Source of the DNA: Campylobacteraceae bacterium
GTDB lineage: Bacteria > Campylobacterota > Campylobacteria > Campylobacterales > Campylobacteraceae
Assembly (NCBI GenBank): GCA_031257555.1
Contig: JAIROK010000013.1
Coordinates: 1-39,852, forward strand
DNA: 39,852 bases
Direction of reading: 5' to 3'
Shown piece after piece: positions 14,910 to 23,872 of this stretch. How positions within the stretch are numbered: the first letter of the stretch is position 1; every line of letters starts with the position of its first letter. A program made the position numbers and the translations under genes. The notes under the pieces were generated by a model that was given only the letters and a program-made list of their open reading frames with translations, made no database searches and was not told the DNA's origin.

Positions 14910-16736
14910 TTGGATATAAAAAATTTCAAAGTTGAAGAGCTGGAGAATCTTTGCGGCGATATACGAACTAGAATCATCGAAGTTGTAAGCCGCAATGGCG
15001 GACATTTAAGTTCAAATATGGGTGCTGTAGAATTAACGGTTGCCATGCACTATGTATTTGATGTTGCAAAAGATCCGTTTATATTTGATGTTAGTCATCA
15101 ATCTTACGCCCATAAACTTTTAACAGACAGATGGGATAGATTTGATACTTTGCGTCAAACAGACGGCATTAGCGGTTATACAAAGCCTTCAGAATCCCCG
15201 TATGATTATTTTGTTGCAGGACATAGCTCTACTTCCATATCGTTAGCAGTTGGCGCTGCTAAGGCTATTAGATTGAAAGGGGAAGAGGGCATGCGTATAC
15301 CAATAGCCTTGATAGGTGATGGGGCTATGAGCGCAGGTATGGTGTATGAAGCATTAAATGAGCTTGGCGATAGAAAATATCCCGTTGTTATTATACTCAA
15401 CGACAATGAAATGAGCATCTCAAAGCCTATAGGCGCTATAAGCAAATACCTTTCTCAAGCTATGGCAGGACAGTTTTATCAAAAGATAAAGCGTAGGGTT
15501 GAACGTTTGCTTGATTATCTGCCCGAATCTGCCACTTATATGGCAAAAAGATTTGAAGAAAGCTTCAAATTAATAACTCCGGGAATGCTTTTTGAAGAAC
15601 TTGGTTTAGAGTATATAGGTCCTGTTAATGGACACAATTTGCATGCATTAATCAGTGCTTTAAAAACAGCCAAAAAACTTAAAAAACCAGTTATCATACA
15701 CACTCAAACAGTAAAAGGCAAAGGTTACGTAAAAGCTGAAGGGCGGTTTGAAAAATGGCATGGAGTAGCTCCTTTTGATGTGGAGAGTGGAGAGCCTATT
15801 TTGACAAAAATGTTAAACAAGAGTGCCACTGCACTTTTTAGTGAAGCACTTTTTGATTTAGCCAAAAAATATGAAAATGTTGTCGGAGTAACAGCGGCGA
15901 TGCCAAGCGGAACTGGCATGGATAAGCTTATAAAAGAACTTCCTGATAGATTTTGGGATGTAGCAATCGCAGAACAACATGCCGTGACATCTATGTGTGC
16001 TATGGCAAAAGAGGGTTTTAAACCATTTGTTGCGATATATTCCACATTTCTGCAAAGAGCATATGACCAAATTATACATGATGCTTGTTTGATGAATTTA
16101 AATGTTGCATTTGCTATCGATAGAGCAGGAATTGTCGGAGAAGACGGCGAAACTCATCAGGGTGCTTTTGATATCTCATATCTTAATGCAATTCCAAATA
16201 TAACCCTTTTTGCACCGCGTGATGATGTTGGCATGAAACATGCTGTGGATTTTGCTTATACAAATAAAGGTGTGTGTGCATTTAGATATCCAAGGGGAAG
16301 TTTTATCTTATGCAAAAAGGCAAAATCAAAACCATTTTCATTGGGAATAGGTGAGATTTTGCGCAAAGGCAAAAGCAATATCGCATTTGTAGGGTATGGA
16401 AACGGCGTAGGTAAGGCATACAAGTGTGCCGAACTTTTAGATGAAGATATTACTATAGTGGATTTGAGATTTATCAAACCTTTGGATAAAAAACTGTTAA
16501 AAACGTTAGCTGCTACATGTAAAATGTGGTATGTATTTAGCGATAGTGCAAAAAGAGGTGGAGTAGGAGAGATACTGTCTGGTTTTTTATCAGAGCAAAA
16601 AATAGATGGCATTAACATTGAGAGTTTTGAATACGAAGATGATTTTATTCAGCATGGTGATAATTTAAAAATTGAAGAAAAACTTGGTATATCTGTTGAA
16701 AAAATAGTTAAAAAAATAATAAAAATAAAATCATAA
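14910..16736 (+). CDS. dxs: 1-deoxy-D-xylulose-5-phosphate synthase
   Basis: Thiamine-diphosphate enzyme that condenses pyruvate and glyceraldehyde-3-phosphate, the first step of the MEP isoprenoid pathway. The 608-residue protein has NGGHLSSNMGAVEL, VSHQSYAHKL, the ThDP/Mg motif GDGAMSAG with NDNEMSIS, and IAEQHAVTSMCAMA with the catalytic glutamate. Length and domain order are normal. The start is TTG 14910 with AGAGG (14898-14902) at good spacing. Lys148-type and C-terminal transketolase regions are intact. Confidence 0.94.
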   Translation: MDIKNFKVEELENLCGDIRTRIIEVVSRNGGHLSSNMGAVELTVAMHYVFDVAKDPFIFDVSHQSYAHKLLTDRWDRFDTLRQTDGISGYTKPSESPYDYFVAGHSSTSISLAVGAAKAIRLKGEEGMRIPIALIGDGAMSAGMVYEALNELGDRKYPVVIILNDNEMSISKPIGAISKYLSQAMAGQFYQKIKRRVERLLDYLPESATYMAKRFEESFKLITPGMLFEELGLEYIGPVNGHNLHALISALKTAKKLKKPVIIHTQTVKGKGYVKAEGRFEKWHGVAPFDVESGEPILTKMLNKSATALFSEALFDLAKKYENVVGVTAAMPSGTGMDKLIKELPDRFWDVAIAEQHAVTSMCAMAKEGFKPFVAIYSTFLQRAYDQIIHDACLMNLNVAFAIDRAGIVGEDGETHQGAFDISYLNAIPNITLFAPRDDVGMKHAVDFAYTNKGVCAFRYPRGSFILCKKAKSKPFSLGIGEILRKGKSNIAFVGYGNGVGKAYKCAELLDEDITIVDLRFIKPLDKKLLKTLAATCKMWYVFSDSAKRGGVGEILSGFLSEQKIDGINIESFEYEDDFIQHGDNLKIEEKLGISVEKIVKKIIKIKS

Positions 16737-16776
16737 AAAATATTATTTAAGAAAATATATTATTTTTTAATTTTAT

Positions 16777-16790
16777 TTATTATATAATAA
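16777..16790. promoter_or_regulatory. Perfect 14-bp palindrome upstream of perR (candidate operator)
   Basis: TTATTATATAATAA is its own reverse complement and lies 28 bp before the perR start. Fur/PerR boxes in this phylum are AT-rich inverted repeats of similar form (the C. jejuni type has TTATAAT half-sites), and perR is often autoregulated. The surrounding DNA is so AT-rich that chance is a real alternative. Confidence 0.3.
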
Positions 16791-16818
16791 TTTAGAAACA
16801 TATTTTGAGAGGGTTATT

Positions 16819-17229
16819 ATGGATTTTATTTCTTTGCTTAAAAGTAAGAATTTAAAAGCTACACCACAAAGATTATCGGTATTAGAAGTTTTAAATAAAA
16901 ATGAACATCCTACCATAGAAGAGCTTTATGATGAGATCAGAAGAGAGTTTCCATCTATATCTCTTGCTACTGTTTATAAAAATATTAATACATTAAAAGA
17001 GAGTGATACTGTTATAGAGATAAATACTCAAAACGGCAAAACAAGATATGATATTTATGTAAAACCACATACGCATATCATATGTAAAAAATGCGGTTCT
17101 ATAAGAGATGTTGATTTTTTAGATTCTGTACATGAGTATCAACAAGAAATCGAAAAAAAATGGTACTACAACATTAAAAGAATAGATGTTACTGCTATGG
17201 TGGACAACTGTCCTTTTTGCAACTCATAA
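16819..17229 (+). CDS. perR: Fur-family peroxide regulator, PerR-like
   Basis: A 136-residue winged-helix metalloregulator. It has an N-terminal LKATPQRLSVLEVL segment, the recognition region SLATVYKNINTLKE, and the C-terminal dimer domain with HTHIICKKCG plus DNCPFC. The two CxxC pairs form the structural zinc site. PerR senses H2O2 by iron-catalysed histidine oxidation and represses ahpC/katA-type genes in Campylobacter. Assignment to PerR rather than Fur or Zur comes from the dxs-perR neighbour order and the nearby ahpC, and is an inference. It is preceded by a GAGAGGG site. Confidence 0.8.
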   Translation: MDFISLLKSKNLKATPQRLSVLEVLNKNEHPTIEELYDEIRREFPSISLATVYKNINTLKESDTVIEINTQNGKTRYDIYVKPHTHIICKKCGSIRDVDFLDSVHEYQQEIEKKWYYNIKRIDVTAMVDNCPFCNS

Positions 17230-17487
17230 AAAAACCATTTTTGCACAATTAATATATCTATATTCTAATAAAATTTAATTGCAAGTCATTAAGATAAAAT
17301 ATTTACAAAAATTCCAACTTTAAAACAATCACTTTGCGATATTTTTAAATACAATTATTTATTTTAAAAGATAAAAATGCTAAAAAGTATTATTTTAAAT
17401 ATGCAAATATTATATTCAAAAAATAACACAATGTGCTATCAACAAATATGGGTTATTTGTCAAAAAAGTTAAAATAGAATTTAGAGT

Positions 17488-18660
17488 TTATCGATAGTTG
17501 CTTACAAAATTTTTGGCGTATTCTATAACGCACATTACTCCATATTTTTTATGCGTGTTTATAGCAGCTGCAGCATGATTGTACTCTTTATGCATTATAT
17601 TGTCTCTATGACCTCTTGATAGCACTCCGTCGTCGATTAAGAGTCCAATTACTATCTCACGCCCGGTATTTGGCTTATAAGCGATATTTTCTCCCGCTGT
17701 CAAATATGTTCCATATCTTTTTATTCTATCAAACGGTGTACTTCCATCGCTTCCGTCATGACCCACTTCGCCTGTTTTGCTTTGATCTAAAGCATGATCT
17801 TTTGCAGCTTGCCAGAGTCCTTTGCTTGGCATCAAAAGCTGTACGGGAGACATTTTAGATAAAACATCGTAACACTCTTTTGCTGCTTTTATTCCCTCTG
17901 CTGTTTTTACGGGTATTTTGTCTGGTGGAGAGTAGATATTGCTATTGTAGTATGACAACATTGGTTTTATGTATAAATCTGCATACTTTTTTGGATTTGA
18001 GCGGACTTTATTCATCTCTAAAATAACATCTTTTTCAATGGGCGTTAAGTACTTAACATCTTTTGCAGTATCTAAAAGTGCTAAATTCCAATCTTCATGA
18101 TTATTTTCTCTTTTGTCTGCAATAGGTGCATTTTCACTTAAAATAGCTTCTGTCCACTCTTTATCAGTTGCATTGTATTGCGTTTGAAATCTGATTTTTG
18201 TTATGAAGTGGTCTTTTGAATATTTCATATCATGATTTTTATCCTCAAAATTCCAATTGATATTTCCAAGATTGTTTATCATGTGCTCTTTTACTTCAAA
18301 AAATAGATTTAGTATTAGCGTATAAGACAGAACATACTCATTAGTGTTTTTTTTAAGTTCAAGCTGTATTATTTTGTATATTCCGCTATCCAAGTTTTTT
18401 AAATAGAACAAGCCGTTTTCATCTGAAAATGTTTCGTAAGTTATGCCGTTTTTATTGTTTTGTATGATAATTTTAATACCTTCATTATCATTATATGTTT
18501 TGTTGTCAAAATCTGTTTTGAAATTGATTTGTCCTATAGCAAGCGTATCGTTTTGTGAAATGATAATACTTTTTAGCTGATTTGAGGGTTGTTTTTGTAG
18601 GTTTAAAGATATGATAAAAACAGCTGTTAAAAATAATAAAATGCCCAATATAATTTTCAT
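17488..18660 (-). CDS. Secreted or membrane-anchored CAP-domain protein
   Basis: A 390-residue protein with an N-terminal signal/anchor helix (about 3-20). A beta-rich middle (about 45-130) includes TYETFSDENGLFYLKNLDSG, resembling a carboxypeptidase-regulatory/prealbumin-like fold. The C-terminal CAP/SCP domain spans about 205-390. The CAP signature residues are visible: LWQAAKDHALDQ, GHDGSDGSTPFDR, AGENIAYK, and SRGHRDNIMHKEYNHAAAA. Bacterial CAP proteins are usually extracytoplasmic with poorly known function; some bind lipids or cut peptides. It stands alone and converges on perR across 258 bp of AT-rich DNA. Function is not assignable. Confidence 0.8.
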   Translation of the reverse strand: MKIILGILLFLTAVFIISLNLQKQPSNQLKSIIISQNDTLAIGQINFKTDFDNKTYNDNEGIKIIIQNNKNGITYETFSDENGLFYLKNLDSGIYKIIQLELKKNTNEYVLSYTLILNLFFEVKEHMINNLGNINWNFEDKNHDMKYSKDHFITKIRFQTQYNATDKEWTEAILSENAPIADKRENNHEDWNLALLDTAKDVKYLTPIEKDVILEMNKVRSNPKKYADLYIKPMLSYYNSNIYSPPDKIPVKTAEGIKAAKECYDVLSKMSPVQLLMPSKGLWQAAKDHALDQSKTGEVGHDGSDGSTPFDRIKRYGTYLTAGENIAYKPNTGREIVIGLLIDDGVLSRGHRDNIMHKEYNHAAAAINTHKKYGVMCVIEYAKNFVSNYR

Positions 18661-18725
18661 ATCTAATCCAAATAATTTTTCAATGATGTATTATACTAAA
18701 ATATCTTGATATCAAGTAAGAAAAC

Positions 18726-18756
18726 GCAGAGTAAGAAGGGGGAGTACTTACTCTGC
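18726..18756 (-). terminator. Perfect 10-bp stem-loop downstream of ahpC
   Basis: GCAGAGTAAG (18726-18735) and CTTACTCTGC (18747-18756) are exact reverse complements around an 11-base loop with a G5 run. On the minus strand the hairpin is followed by GTTTTC, a short T tract, about 30 bases after the ahpC stop. An intrinsic terminator of ahpC is the simplest reading. Confidence 0.7.
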
Positions 18757-18784
18757 AAAAGAAATGAAATAATGAAAAATTTGT

Positions 18785-19381
18785 TTATAGTTTTTCTGCG
18801 TTTTTAGAAAGATATTCGGCTATACCTTTTGTATTTGCCTTGATACCCTCGTCGCCTTTGTTCCAGCCGGCAGGGCAAACTTCACCATACTCGTTAGTGT
18901 AAAGCATAGCGTCCACTACTCTTAACAATTCGTCCACATTTCTTCCTAAAGGAAGGTCATTTATCACTGCGTGTCTTACGGTGCCGTCTTTGTCAATCAA
19001 AAACGAACCTCTCAAAGCTACACTGTTATTTAAAAGCACGTCAAAATCGCGCGCTATCTGTTTTGTTATATCAGCTACGATAGGAAAACGCACATTTCCG
19101 ATACCGCCGTTTTTAACTTCGGTGCTCTTCCATGCAAAGTGCGTAAATTGAGAATCCACAGAGACCGCTATGACATTGATACCGCGCGCTTTAAATTCAT
19201 CAAGTCTATGGTCAAACGCAATGATTTCAGACGGGCAGACAAAAGTAAAATCCATAGGATAGAAAAATACCACTGTTCCTTTTTCACCGAAATTTTTATA
19301 GAGATTAAAATCTCCAACTATTTGATTGTCTCCTAAAACCGCAGCGGCTGTGAAATCAGGCGCTTTATTTGTTACTAACAT
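18785..19381 (-). CDS. ahpC: Alkyl hydroperoxide reductase AhpC (2-Cys peroxiredoxin)
   Basis: Thiol peroxidase that reduces H2O2, organic peroxides and peroxynitrite. The 198-residue protein has the peroxidatic cysteine C49 in DFTFVCPSE and the resolving cysteine C169 in GEVCPAGWNKGD, so it is a typical 2-Cys enzyme. Length equals that of Campylobacter/Helicobacter AhpC (TsaA). An AAGGAG site lies just before the ATG. It is divergent from the ferredoxin gene, 230 bp away, as in Campylobacter. Control by PerR (2 kb away) is likely from family knowledge, but no operator was proved here. Confidence 0.95.
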   Translation of the reverse strand: MLVTNKAPDFTAAAVLGDNQIVGDFNLYKNFGEKGTVVFFYPMDFTFVCPSEIIAFDHRLDEFKARGINVIAVSVDSQFTHFAWKSTEVKNGGIGNVRFPIVADITKQIARDFDVLLNNSVALRGSFLIDKDGTVRHAVINDLPLGRNVDELLRVVDAMLYTNEYGEVCPAGWNKGDEGIKANTKGIAEYLSKNAEKL

Positions 19382-19611
19382 AAAATTCTCCTTACTATAA
19401 TAAAATTTATTAATTCAGAAATTATATCAGCGTAGTTATAAATAACAGTTTAATTCAAAAAATTATTTTTTAAAATTTTTATATATTTAACTATTATATT
19501 AAAGCAAAGAAAGAGTCTATGCAAAAACTCATTTAATATTTCTTTTTAATAACTATTTAAATAAGAGTTTGATATAGTCCTAAGCTCTATATTATATTTA
19601 AGGAGATTAAC

Positions 19612-19890
19612 ATGGCAGTTAAAATTACCGATGTCTGTATTAGCTGTGGTGCTTGCATAGATGAGTGTCCTGTGAGCGCTATTGTTGATGATAGTGATAA
19701 TCCGACAGGCGATAGCACATATTATGTTTTTGCTGACAAGTGTGTTGAGTGTATTGGGCATAATGATGAACCGGCATGTGCTTCTGCATGTCCTACAGAT
19801 GCCTGTATCGTTTGGGATGCGGCTGGAAATACTTTGCGCGATGATATAACAAGCGATATGAGAGAAGGCAATACTGCTGTCGTATCGTAA
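19612..19890 (+). CDS. 2[4Fe-4S] ferredoxin, Alvin/FdxA type
   Basis: A 92-residue ferredoxin. Cluster I is CISCGACIDECP. The second site is CVECIGHNDEPACASACP, with the insert between cysteines typical of the Alvin-type ferredoxins of proteobacteria. The role is low-potential electron transfer in the cytoplasm, and in this phylum the likely partners are pyruvate/2-oxoglutarate:ferredoxin oxidoreductases. AAGGAG precedes the ATG. Its position divergent from ahpC matches fdxA of Campylobacter, where the gene responds to iron/oxidative stress. A hairpin terminator follows. Confidence 0.9.
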   Translation: MAVKITDVCISCGACIDECPVSAIVDDSDNPTGDSTYYVFADKCVECIGHNDEPACASACPTDACIVWDAAGNTLRDDITSDMREGNTAVVS

Positions 19891-19895
19891 ATAAT

Positions 19896-19937
19896 AAAAG
19901 TAGGTTCAAAAATTTTTTAGTTTTTGACTTACTTTTT
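19896..19937 (+). terminator. Intrinsic terminator after the ferredoxin gene
   Basis: AAAAGTAGGTTCAAAAA (19896-19912) pairs with TTTTTGACTTACTTTT (19921-19936) with one bulge and a mismatch, closing on an 8-base loop and running into T-rich DNA. It begins 5 bases after the ferredoxin stop. Confidence 0.7.
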
Positions 19938-19960
19938 ATATTAAATAAAAAAAATTCTGC

Positions 19961-19966
19961 TATAAT
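19961..19966 (+). promoter_or_regulatory. Extended -10 element of the ndk-fabH operon
   Basis: TATAAT preceded by TGC (an extended -10 box) lies 58 bases before the ndk ATG, after the ferredoxin terminator and a T-rich upstream stretch. It is a good sigma-70-type candidate; -35 boxes are weak in this phylum. Confidence 0.55.
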
Positions 19967-20023
19967 TCTACGCTTATTTTTAACATATCTGTTTTTATCA
20001 AAATTATTCAGGAGAAGAAGCTA

Positions 20024-20437
20024 ATGGAACAGACGCTATCTATTATTAAACCGGATGCGGTTGCTAAAAATGTAATCGGAAAAATTATCGATAGATTTGA
20101 GAGTAACAATCTTCGCATAGCTGCTATTAAAAAACTTCAGCTTACAAAAGAAGATGCTGCAAAATTTTATGCAGTTCATGAAAAAAGACCATTTTTTAAT
20201 GACTTAATACAATTTATGACAAGCGGACCGGTAGTAGTTCTTGTGCTTGAGGGCGAAAATGCCGTAGCTAAAAATAGAGAACTTATGGGTGCAACAAATC
20301 CCAAAGAAGCTAAAGAAGGCACAATTAGAGCTGATTTTGCCGAAAGTATAGATGCAAATGCTGTTCATGGCAGCGATAGCTTGGAAAATGCGGCTATTGA
20401 GATAGCTTTCTTTTTTGCAAAAAAAGAGTTGGTCTAA
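20024..20437 (+). CDS. ndk: Nucleoside diphosphate kinase
   Basis: Transfers gamma-phosphate from ATP to NDPs through a phosphohistidine. The 137-residue protein has [10 protein letters not shown] at the start, the [10 protein letters not shown] strand, and the active-site H115 in [13 protein letters not shown] ribosome site precedes ATG 20024. It is the first gene of a tight operon (ndk-DUF177-rpmF-plsX-fabH) conserved in Campylobacter. Confidence 0.96.
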   Translation: MEQTLSIIKPDAVAKNVIGKIIDRFESNNLRIAAIKKLQLTKEDAAKFYAVHEKRPFFNDLIQFMTSGPVVVLVLEGENAVAKNRELMGATNPKEAKEGTIRADFAESIDANAVHGSDSLENAAIEIAFFFAKKELV

Positions 20438-20440
20438 GAT

Positions 20441-20815
20441 TTGGAAATAGCATTTAAAAAAGTTAGCAAAGAAGGACTTGATTTTTCACTTAAACATGAT
20501 ACAATCAGTTTCTTTGGTAAACTTTATCAAAAATCACCAATGATAGTTTTGCTCAAAGGCAAAATAGAGGGTGAACTTGAACATAGATGCGACAGATGTG
20601 CTGAAGATATACGTCTAAGAGTTGATGAAAAAATAGAGATGCTAATCTCAGACGGAATTTATAAAACAACCGAAGTTGATGGGTTTGTGAACGAAAATAA
20701 TCTCGCAGTTGTAGAGATTTTTGACGGGCTTATCAATTTTGATGAAATTTTGCAAAGTGAGATTGAGCTTTACAAAAGCGATTACCACTATTGCATTACA
20801 TGCAAAAGCCAGTAA
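20441..20815 (+). CDS. YceD/DUF177 family protein
   Basis: A 124-residue protein from TTG 20441, 3 bp after ndk. It shows the family pattern [20 protein letters not shown] in the middle and a second cysteine pair CITCKSQ at the end, suggesting a metal site. DUF177 genes almost always precede rpmF; in plants and bacteria the family has been tied to 23S rRNA accumulation or large-subunit assembly. The location 10 bp before rpmF fits. Confidence 0.85.
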   Translation: MEIAFKKVSKEGLDFSLKHDTISFFGKLYQKSPMIVLLKGKIEGELEHRCDRCAEDIRLRVDEKIEMLISDGIYKTTEVDGFVNENNLAVVEIFDGLINFDEILQSEIELYKSDYHYCITCKSQ

Positions 20816-20825
20816 AGGAGATAAA

Positions 20826-20975
20826 ATGGCAGTACCAAAAAGACGAGTTAGTAAAACAAGAGGCGCTAAGCGTAGAACACACTATAAAGTTACTTTAGCT
20901 GCACCTGTGAAAGCAAGTGACGGAAGTTGGAAGTTACCACACCGCATAAACAAAACTACCGGTGAGTATAAATAG
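20826..20975 (+). CDS. rpmF: 50S ribosomal protein bL32
   Basis: A 49-residue basic protein starting [20 protein letters not shown] after the initiator Met, typical bL32. AAAGGAG lies 6 bases before ATG 20826. Longer open reading upstream in the same frame is only the out-of-frame shadow of DUF177. The zinc-binding cysteines of some L32 proteins are absent (C-minus form). Confidence 0.95.
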   Translation: MAVPKRRVSKTRGAKRRTHYKVTLAAPVKASDGSWKLPHRINKTTGEYK

Positions 20976-20979
20976 ATAT

Positions 20980-21972
20980 ATGTTGAAAATTGCTATTGAT
21001 GCAATGGGCGGTGATTTAGGTGCCGCACCCATCATAGATGGAACCATAAATGCGCTTAATGAGTATAATTTTCACGCATTGCTTGTAGGTAAAAGCGATA
21101 TAATCAAGCCCGTCATTCCGACATCATTGCAACACAGAGTTACATATATTGAAGCTGATGATGTGTTTGATATGCATGAAAGTGCCACCGATGTTTTAAA
21201 ACGTAGAGATTCTACAATATATAAAGCTGTAGATTTAGTGCGTGAAGGTAGCGCCGATGCTGTAGTTTCAGCCGGTCATAGCGGAGCTACCATGAGTTTG
21301 GCTACACTTCGTATTGGCAGAATAAAAGGTGTGGCAAGACCTGCTATAGCTACATTGATGCCCACAACAGCTAAAGGAGTGTATTCATTAGTATTAGATG
21401 TTGGAGCAAATGTTGACTGTAAAGCTGAACATCTTTTTCAATTTGCAGTTATGGGTGAAGCGTATGCAAAAAATGTTATGGGGATAAAAAAGCCTAAAAT
21501 AGGGCTTTTATCAAATGGCGAAGAGGCAAGCAAGGGAAATGAAGCTACAAAAGAGGCTTATACTTTGATGTCTAAGATGAGCTCATTTGTTGGGAATGTA
21601 GAGGGCAATAATATATTCGATGCTTCTGTTAATGTATTGGTTTGCGATGGTTTTGTGGGAAATATCCTTTTAAAAACCAGCGAAGGTGTAGCAGAATCTA
21701 TCACAAATATCATAAAAACAAACGTAAAGCACTCTCCTATGGCAATTGCAGGAGCAGCGTTAATGAGAAAAGTTTTTAAGATTTTAAAACAGCAGGTTGA
21801 TTATGCCGAATATGGTGGTGCACCGCTTTTAGGCGTTAAGGGTTGTGCCATCATAAGTCATGGTAAAAGTAATGCCAAGGCGATAAAAAATGCTATTTCT
21901 CAAGCTATTAATTTTGCAAATTCAAATGCAAACCATACTATAGAAGAGGAGCTTAGGAAATTTGAGCAATAA
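20980..21972 (+). CDS. plsX: Phosphate acyltransferase PlsX
   Basis: Converts acyl-ACP to acyl-phosphate for phospholipid synthesis. The 330-residue protein begins [17 protein letters not shown] and contains [42 protein letters not shown], and [11 protein letters not shown], all PlsX hallmarks. ATG 20980 is preferred to GTG 20962 because it gives the standard N-terminus and avoids overlapping rpmF. It overlaps fabH by 11 bases. Its acyl-phosphate product is used by PlsY, which is encoded 13 kb away. Confidence 0.95.
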   Translation: MLKIAIDAMGGDLGAAPIIDGTINALNEYNFHALLVGKSDIIKPVIPTSLQHRVTYIEADDVFDMHESATDVLKRRDSTIYKAVDLVREGSADAVVSAGHSGATMSLATLRIGRIKGVARPAIATLMPTTAKGVYSLVLDVGANVDCKAEHLFQFAVMGEAYAKNVMGIKKPKIGLLSNGEEASKGNEATKEAYTLMSKMSSFVGNVEGNNIFDASVNVLVCDGFVGNILLKTSEGVAESITNIIKTNVKHSPMAIAGAALMRKVFKILKQQVDYAEYGGAPLLGVKGCAIISHGKSNAKAIKNAISQAINFANSNANHTIEEELRKFEQ

Positions 21973-22954
21973 AATTTTTGCAAGTCTAAAATCCATAGGA
22001 GCTTATGCGCCTAAAAAAATTCTAAGCAATAAAGATTTAGAAAAGATGGTAGATACAAGCGATGAGTGGATAGTCCAGCGGACAGGCATAAAAGAACGAA
22101 GAATAGCTTTAGATGATGAACTTACAAGTGATTTGGGGGTAAAAGCTTCTAAACTTGCTATCAAAAGAGCAGGATTAAAAACACGCGATATAGATGCTGT
22201 CATTTGCGCGACTCTTACACCTGATTTTTTGTGTATGCCTGCAACTGCTTGTATTATAGCTTCAAAGCTTGGCATCAAAAACGTTTTGGCGTTTGACGTG
22301 AGCGCTGCTTGCAGCGGTTTTATATATATTTTATATCTTGCAAAGTCTCTCATTGAATCCGGAGTTCATAAAAATATTTTGATTGTAGGTGCAGAAAAAT
22401 TAAGCAGCGTTTTAGACTACACCGACAGGAGTACATGTATACTTTTTGGAGATGGCGCCGGCGCTGCAATCATCGGAACAACAGAAAATAAAAAAGAGGC
22501 TATACTTGATATCCAAATAAGCGCTGATGGGGATTATGCACATCTTTTGATGACGCCGCGATCCAGAGCAACTTACCCAAAAGATGAGAAGATTTTGCAG
22601 TATTTGCAGATGGCAGGAAATGAAGTTTTCAAAGTAGCCGTTAAGACTCTTACAAATGATGTAGTTGAGATTTTGAGTAAAAATAATATGCGCTCTTCAC
22701 AAATTGACCATTTTATTCCGCATCAAGCAAATTTGAGAATAATAAGTGCTGTTCGTGAAAAGCTTGATTTTCCTATCGAAAAAACCGTACTTACAGTGCA
22801 CAAATACGGCAATACTTCTGCTGCTTCAATACCTATGGCTATGAATGAAGCCTATGAGGATAAGAAGATAAAAAGAGGTGATTTATTACTTTTAGATGCT
22901 TTTGGCGGAGGGTTTACCTGGGGGAGTTCGCTAATCTATTTTGGCGGCGAGTGA
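21962..22954 (+). CDS. fabH: 3-oxoacyl-ACP synthase III (KAS III)
   Basis: Starts fatty acid synthesis by condensing acetyl-CoA with malonyl-ACP. The 330-residue protein starts at TTG 21962 inside the plsX end. The catalytic Cys-His-Asn triad is visible: C117 in [11 protein letters not shown] in [10 protein letters not shown], and N in KYGNTSAAS. The C-terminal [12 protein letters not shown] is typical. It is the last gene of the ndk operon; 174 bp of AT-rich DNA then separates it from a convergent gene. Confidence 0.95.
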   Translation: MSNKIFASLKSIGAYAPKKILSNKDLEKMVDTSDEWIVQRTGIKERRIALDDELTSDLGVKASKLAIKRAGLKTRDIDAVICATLTPDFLCMPATACIIASKLGIKNVLAFDVSAACSGFIYILYLAKSLIESGVHKNILIVGAEKLSSVLDYTDRSTCILFGDGAGAAIIGTTENKKEAILDIQISADGDYAHLLMTPRSRATYPKDEKILQYLQMAGNEVFKVAVKTLTNDVVEILSKNNMRSSQIDHFIPHQANLRIISAVREKLDFPIEKTVLTVHKYGNTSAASIPMAMNEAYEDKKIKRGDLLLLDAFGGGFTWGSSLIYFGGE

Positions 22955-23128
22955 AAAACAGAAAAACTTACTATTTTTAAATTTTAGATATTTTAAAAAT
23001 TAGTTATATTAAGACTGTTGGCTGCTAAAAAGAGTTGCGACGAATATTTCTAAAATCAAAATCACATTTTTTATCATTTCAGGCATGTGATGTCATAGCA
23101 TTTGCCAAAAATTTTTTATAATAAAAAA

Positions 23129-23872
23129 TTATGATATATAATGATTTTCACAAAGTAATTCATCGCAAACATTTACAATCATTCTTTCAATTCCTTTGCC
23201 TTTTGTTTTTCTTCTTACTATCACTTTGCCGATTTTTGATGTTTTATCTACATGCATACCGCCGCATGAAATTATAAAATCACCGCATTTCCAATCCCAC
23301 GCATCTTCAATCCCGTTATGTTTAAAAGTTTCTATAGGCATATTTGCTTCTATTATTTGTGCAACTTCGGTATTTATATTTTCCATATCAATATCCGAAA
23401 ATCTATCCTGTGAGGCAAAATCCAATCTTGCCGAGTCAGTAGTTATGCTGCATCCTTTTATATATTCGACTATATCGGGTCTATATTTTTTTGCAGCCAT
23501 TAATGCCAAATGTATAGCGCTGTGATGGATTGTAGTTTTTATTCTATGCAAAATATCTATTTCAATTACGACTTTATCTCCCGCAAAAAATTTATTTGCA
23601 TCTTGTGGATTCATCTTGTGGATTACCGGTGTATTTATCTGTATGAGTGGAAAGTCTTGTATTACAAGTGGTGTGCCAATACCTTTAAGTGTATCAAAAA
23701 ACGGTATTTTGATACCATTTTTTATAACTACTCCCATATCCCCTATTTGTCCGCCGCCCTCTGGAAATGCAACCGTCCTGTCTGTTATGATGCCATTTTC
23801 ACGCACAGCAGTAACTACTGCTTCACAATTTGCTAAATACATATTTTGATAATACAGTTTTTCAGTTATCAT
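23129..23872 (-). CDS. AlaX-type alanyl-tRNA editing protein
   Basis: A 247-residue trans-editing hydrolase related to the AlaRS editing domain. It removes Ser or Gly wrongly attached to tRNA-Ala. The N-terminal domain has FPEGGGQIGDMG. The zinc motif is HHSAIH (HxxxH), completed by CGGMH near 205. With both subdomains it resembles the longer AlaX forms. Its start overlaps the EamA stop by 4 bases (ATGA), so it is the last gene of the cysK-cysE-eamA-alaX operon. The link of an editor against serine mischarging with a serine-consuming operon is suggestive. Confidence 0.82.
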   Translation of the reverse strand: MITEKLYYQNMYLANCEAVVTAVRENGIITDRTVAFPEGGGQIGDMGVVIKNGIKIPFFDTLKGIGTPLVIQDFPLIQINTPVIHKMNPQDANKFFAGDKVVIEIDILHRIKTTIHHSAIHLALMAAKKYRPDIVEYIKGCSITTDSARLDFASQDRFSDIDMENINTEVAQIIEANMPIETFKHNGIEDAWDWKCGDFIISCGGMHVDKTSKIGKVIVRRKTKGKGIERMIVNVCDELLCENHYIS

